A DNA stretch of 9,055 nucleotides from an uncultured Roseburia sp. GTDB taxonomy: Bacteria > Bacillota > Clostridia > Lachnospirales > Lachnospiraceae. Within the stretch, counting starts at the first letter, position 1. The number at the start of each line of letters is the position of its first letter. Below the pieces are notes generated by a model. That model was given only the letters and a program-made list of their open reading frames with translations. It was not told the DNA's origin and searched no databases. This document shows, in pieces, positions 6,476 through 9,055 of the stretch. The stretch lies in assembly GCA_934358955.1 (NCBI GenBank), contig CAKRLC010000105.1:1-9055 (forward strand). Reading direction: 5' to 3'. A program made the position numbers and the translations under genes.

Positions 6476-6922
6476 ATGGATAATCTTACACCGGCGCAGA
6501 GAAAAAAGAATATGCGCAATATCAAATCAAAAGATACGGATATAGAATTGCTGCTCCGAAAGGAATTGTGGAGACAGGGATACCGATATCGGAAGAACTA
6601 TAAAAAGCTGCCTGGAAAGCCAGACATTGTGCTGACAAAATATAAAATAGCAATATTCTGTGATGGAGAATTCTTTCACGGTAAAGACTGGGATGAGCTT
6701 CGTCCAAGATTGATAAAAAGCAGCAATGGGGAGTATTGGATTTCAAAAATATCAAGAAATATTGAACGGGACAATGAAATCAACAAGATGCTTCTATATG
6801 AAGGCTGGACGGTTATCAGATTCTGGGGAGATGAGATAAAAAAAGATGTCAAGGGTTGTGTAAAGGTTATTGAGGAAACAATGCTGGATCTTAAACTGTT
6901 GCAGATTGACGATGAGATGTAA
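6476..6922 (+). CDS. vsr: Vsr-like (very short patch repair type) DNA endonuclease
   Basis: A 148-residue protein with the Vsr layout: N-terminal TPAQRKKNMRNIKSKDT (5-21), LPGKPDIV (45-52) with catalytic Asp50 matching Asp51 of E. coli Vsr, IAIFCDGEFFHG (58-69), and WISKISRNIERDNEI (88-102), then GWTVIRFWGDEI (110-121). Classical Vsr nicks next to T:G mismatches that arise from deaminated 5-methylcytosine. Here several classical residues differ: His64 is replaced by Asp63, and the zinc ligands Cys66, His71 and Cys73 of the E. coli enzyme align with Glu65, Lys70 and Trp72. His69 is kept as His68. It therefore belongs to a zinc-less Vsr-like branch and may serve as the restriction nuclease of the system and not as a mismatch-repair enzyme. 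It follows the DUF6339-like gene after 38 bases and precedes the GIY-YIG gene by 19 bases. Confidence 0.9.
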   Translation: MDNLTPAQRKKNMRNIKSKDTDIELLLRKELWRQGYRYRKNYKKLPGKPDIVLTKYKIAIFCDGEFFHGKDWDELRPRLIKSSNGEYWISKISRNIERDNEINKMLLYEGWTVIRFWGDEIKKDVKGCVKVIEETMLDLKLLQIDDEM

Positions 6923-6941
6923 ATCGTTATAGGAGCTGTGT

Positions 6942-7836
6942 ATGTCATCAATTGTTAATTATTCATATAATGCAGAAGGACTATCAAAAATTAAAGAATG
7001 GCATTATGGGATCAACTGGCCGGCAGTATACATTATTTACAACACTGATACTGCGTATGTTGGTGAGACCCTTGATGTAGTGCGAAGGACAGAACAACAC
7101 CTCCAGGAAGACGAATTTAAGCAGTTCACCGACATCTGCCTTATCAGTAGCAAAACTTACAATAAATCTGTCATACTGGATCTCGAGTCTTTTTTAATCA
7201 AATACATGAGTGCCGAGGAATCAAAGAAGCTGATTAACGGCAACGCAGGCGTTGTTGACCACGACTATTTTTATAGGGAGGAGGCATACGAAGATGATTT
7301 CCGGGATGTCTGGAAGGAACTGGTTTCTCTCCAAATAGTGAAGAGAAGCATAGCGGAAATCGAAAATTTCGAATTGTTTAAGTATTCTCCATACAAGACA
7401 TTGAATGAGGAACAGCAAAGGACGGCATATGACATATTGAAAAGACTTGGAGAGATTAATAATGCTTCTCAAAAGTCGCTTATAGAAGTTCGCGGCGGAG
7501 CAGGAACTGGAAAGACAATTCTTGCTGTATATCTTGTAAAACTCCTTACAGATTTGAACAGAAATAAGAATGCACTCGACTACATCGACAATAATGAGAA
7601 CGCGGAAGCTATAAGACATCTTGTAAAAACTTTCGGGCATTAAGGACATAGGCTTTGTTGTTCCTATGCGGGAATTGCATTCTGTTATGAAAAGAATCTT
7701 TGATTCCATTGATGGTCTTTCAAGTGATATGGTGGCTACACCGAAAGAGGTTGTGGCGCACGGAAAGTACGATGTGCTGTTTGCAGACGAAACACACAGG
7801 CTATACAGGCGGTATCATTTATTGGATTATACGTAA
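6942..7836 (+). pseudogene. GIY-YIG nuclease fused to DUF2075 (Schlafen-like P-loop) domain, frameshifted and truncated
   Basis: The first frame (6942-7643, 233 residues) starts at ATG 6942 behind AGGAG (6931-6935). It has a GIY-YIG-type domain: VYIIY (29-33), TAYVGET (37-43), VVRRTEQH (46-53), and Glu82 in LDLESFLI. A helicase-like part follows: Q-motif-like YKTLNEEQQRTAYDIL (151-166) and Walker A GGAGTGKT (185-192). The frame stops at TAA 7641-7643. The next frame (from 7636) continues the domain without a break: GIKDIGFVVPM, then YDVLFADETHRL, a Walker B motif, ending at TAA 7834-7836. One extra G in the GGG at 7635-7637 explains the shift; with two Gs the protein would read FGIKDIGF across the junction. 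Even repaired it would be only 297 residues, lacking the motifs after Walker B, and an insertion sequence begins shortly after. GIY-YIG/DUF2075 fusions are common in defence islands. A sequencing error could explain the frameshift, but not the truncation. Confidence 0.85.
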
Positions 7837-7927
7837 CTGTTCAGAACCCACTTAGTTGAAAATGATATCAGGGTTCCCAGATAGAGCTTCACGGATTGCT
7901 TGTATAGGTAGTGTAAAATAGTTTGTG

Positions 7928-7958
7928 TTTTTGGTAAAAAATGGCTCCTTTTTGGTAA
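7928..7958. repeat. Direct repeat of TTTTTGGTAA in the IS leader
   Basis: TTTTTGGTAA occurs at 7928-7937 and 7949-7958, exactly 21 bases (two DNA turns) apart, just inside the element end. Same-face repeats near a terminus could be transposase binding sites; chance is possible because they are T-rich. Confidence 0.45.
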
Positions 7959-7983
7959 GAATTCAGATATGACAATTCTTATC
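7954..7983 (+). promoter_or_regulatory. Hairpin directly upstream of the transposase ribosome binding site
   Basis: GGTAAGAATT (7954-7963) pairs with AATTCTTATC (7974-7983) over ten positions with one G-T wobble, leaving a ten-base loop. It ends one base before the AAAAGGAG site (7985-7992). There is no T-tail, so it is not a terminator. It could influence transposase translation or stabilise the messenger. Confidence 0.45.
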
Positions 7984-7999
7984 GAAAAGGAGTATTTTT

Positions 8000-9055
8000 A
8001 TGGCAGTTGCAAAGGAACAAATTCGACAGATCATCTCAGAAAACAACATTAACAGCGTTGCAGATGTATACACGCTTCTGAAAGACAGTTTCAAAGATAT
8101 CCTGCAGGAGTTGATGGAGGCAGAACTGGATGCAACCCTTGGTTACGAGAAAAATCATAAGGGAAATCTACAGACAGACAATAAAAGAAATGGACATTCC
8201 ACAAAGAACTTAAAAAGTCAATACGGCGAATTTCAAATCGACATACCCAGAGACCGTAATGGGGAGTTTGAACCAAAACTTATCCCTAAATACCAGAGAG
8301 ATATTTCCGGGATTGAAGAGAAGGTGATCTCTTTGTATGCCCGTGGTATGAGTACACGTGACATTCACGATCAGCTTCAGGATCTTTATGGAATTGAATT
8401 GTCAGCTGAAATGGTCAGCAAGATAACAGACAAGATCCTTCCTCAGGTTAAGGAATGGCAGTCCCGCCCTCTGAATCCGGTTTATCCGTTTGTCTTTATG
8501 GACTGTATTCATTACAAAGTCCGGGAGGACGGCAGGATCCTCAGCCGTGCTGCTTATGTTGTTCTTGGCGTTGCAGTGGAAGGATACAAAGATATCCTCA
8601 GCATTACAGTAGGTGCCAATGAAACCAGCAAGTTCTGGCTTGGAATGCTCAACGATCTTAAGAACCGTGGAGTAAAAGATGTTCTTTTCTTTTGCGTAGA
8701 TGGTCTTACAGGTTTTAAAGAAGCCATTCAGGCAGTCTATCCGCAGGCAGAGATCCAAAGATGTGTCATTCATATGCTCCGCAATTCTTTCAAATATGTG
8801 AATTATAATGATCTGAAAAAGTTTTCCTCGGATTTCAAAGAAGTATATAATGCTCCGAGTGAAACAGCCGCTTTAACAGAGCTGGAGAACATGAAAGAGA
8901 AATGGGGGAAGAAATATCCGTATGCGATTAGCAACTGGGAAAATAATTGGGAAGATGTAAGATCCTTTTTCCAGTTTTCAAATATTATAGAAGGATTAAA
9001 CCGCCAGTATCGGAAAGTCACGAAAACGAAAAGTGTATTCCCAAGCGATTCTGCA
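8000..9055 (+). CDS. IS256-family transposase, 5' part (Transposase_mut type)
   Basis: The frame is open from ATG 8000 to the window end, 352 codons without a stop; family members are usually about 390-420 residues, so some 40-70 are missing at the C-terminus. It starts behind AAAAGGAG (7985-7992). It is a DDE transposase that moves the element through a circular intermediate. Catalytic Asp168 lies in FVFMDCIHYKV and Asp234 in FFCVDGLTGFK. The expected Glu is Glu331 in NIIEGLNRQYRKVTKTKSVFP, the highly conserved family signature. The CVIHMLRNS motif (255-263) between the second Asp and the Glu is also typical. The N-terminal region (MAVAKEQIRQII, then ELDATLGYEK and NKRNGHSTK) is likewise characteristic. 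The visible part is undamaged, so this may be an active or recent insertion. Confidence 0.95.
   Translation, partial: MAVAKEQIRQIISENNINSVADVYTLLKDSFKDILQELMEAELDATLGYEKNHKGNLQTDNKRNGHSTKNLKSQYGEFQIDIPRDRNGEFEPKLIPKYQRDISGIEEKVISLYARGMSTRDIHDQLQDLYGIELSAEMVSKITDKILPQVKEWQSRPLNPVYPFVFMDCIHYKVREDGRILSRAAYVVLGVAVEGYKDILSITVGANETSKFWLGMLNDLKNRGVKDVLFFCVDGLTGFKEAIQAVYPQAEIQRCVIHMLRNSFKYVNYNDLKKFSSDFKEVYNAPSETAALTELENMKEKWGKKYPYAISNWENNWEDVRSFFQFSNIIEGLNRQYRKVTKTKSVFPSDSA

Larger units (their letters stand above)
7837..7999. other. Junction between the broken DUF2075 gene and the transposase gene
   Basis: No gene is visible here. The region should contain the outer left end of the IS256-family element, which I place roughly between 7837 and 7915. 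Candidates for the inverted-repeat end include the stretch from GGGTTCCC (7871) through GTGTAAAATAG (7911-7921); GTGTAAAA is typical of IS256-family termini. The matching right end is outside the window. A 6-bp inverted repeat GAACCC/GGGTTC (7844-7849 and 7871-7876) may be incidental. Confidence 0.5.
7871..9055 (+). mobile_element. IS256-family insertion sequence, left end and most of transposase gene
   Basis: The element is identified by its transposase. The left boundary is approximate (see the junction entry), and the right end, right terminal repeat and target duplication lie beyond the window. It lies immediately downstream of the point where the GIY-YIG/DUF2075 gene loses its 3' half, so insertion of this element, or a deletion next to it, probably caused that truncation. 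Confidence 0.8.

Noticed and set aside
7221..7709. 162-residue open frame on the minus strand across the frameshift point.
   Set aside because: Antisense to the GIY-YIG/DUF2075 gene, whose motifs are clear on the plus strand; no domain or start signal on the minus strand.
7844..7876. GAACCC/GGGTTC inverted repeat as a terminator.
   Set aside because: Only six pairs with a 21-base loop and no T-run; unlikely to terminate. It may be incidental or part of the IS end.
1..9055. CRISPR array, tRNA or rRNA gene, riboswitch, prophage structural gene.
   Set aside because: None seen: no regularly spaced repeats with unique spacers, no cloverleaf-like segment, and coding density leaves little room outside the spacers described.

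Overview
The window looks like an accessory, defence-type region from a low-to-moderate GC Gram-positive bacterium, most likely a gut Clostridia/Lachnospiraceae-type Firmicute. Pointers are the strong GGAGG-type ribosome binding sites ahead of almost every gene, AT-rich spacers, a TTGACA/TATGAT promoter, a T-tailed terminator, and the style of the proteins. This is inference from sequence character, not a database match.

Layout, left to right, all genes on the + strand. (1) 1-240: the last 79 codons of a housekeeping 23S rRNA uracil-5 methyltransferase (RlmD/RumA family), cut by the window edge. (2) 241-422: a short spacer holding what looks like the tail of a lost gene, whose stop overlaps the next start. 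(3) 423-2000: an intact 525-residue C5-cytosine DNA methyltransferase, closed by a strong rho-independent terminator at 2003-2038. (4) 2039-2238: an AT-rich spacer with a near-consensus promoter (2162-2190) whose -10 lies inside one arm of a perfect 8-bp inverted repeat. (5) 2239-7836: a tightly packed operon of a 76-residue small protein, a 686-residue GHKL-type ATPase (MutL/MORC-like N-terminal fold, proline-rich hinge, beta-rich C-terminus), a 288-residue protein of unknown function, a 341-residue DUF6339-like protein, a 148-residue Vsr-like endonuclease, and a GIY-YIG nuclease fused to a DUF2075 (Schlafen-like P-loop) domain. The last gene is broken by a +1 frameshift and then truncated. 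(6) About 7871-9055: the left end and most of the transposase gene of an IS256-family insertion sequence, cut by the window end.

Together, methyltransferase + GHKL ATPase + two uncharacterised proteins + Vsr-like nuclease + GIY-YIG/DUF2075 protein look like a multi-gene restriction-modification-like anti-phage system. The methyltransferase would mark self DNA from its own transcription unit. The ATPase, with the two unknown proteins, would sense or remodel DNA, and the Vsr-like protein would cut it. MutL/MORC-type GHKL ATPases in restriction-modification neighbourhoods have been described before (Iyer, Abhiman and Aravind, 2008). I do not recognise this exact gene set as a named, experimentally characterised system. 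The first five operon genes and the methyltransferase appear intact. The terminal GIY-YIG/DUF2075 gene is damaged in this copy, so the system may be partly inactivated, or that gene may be dispensable.
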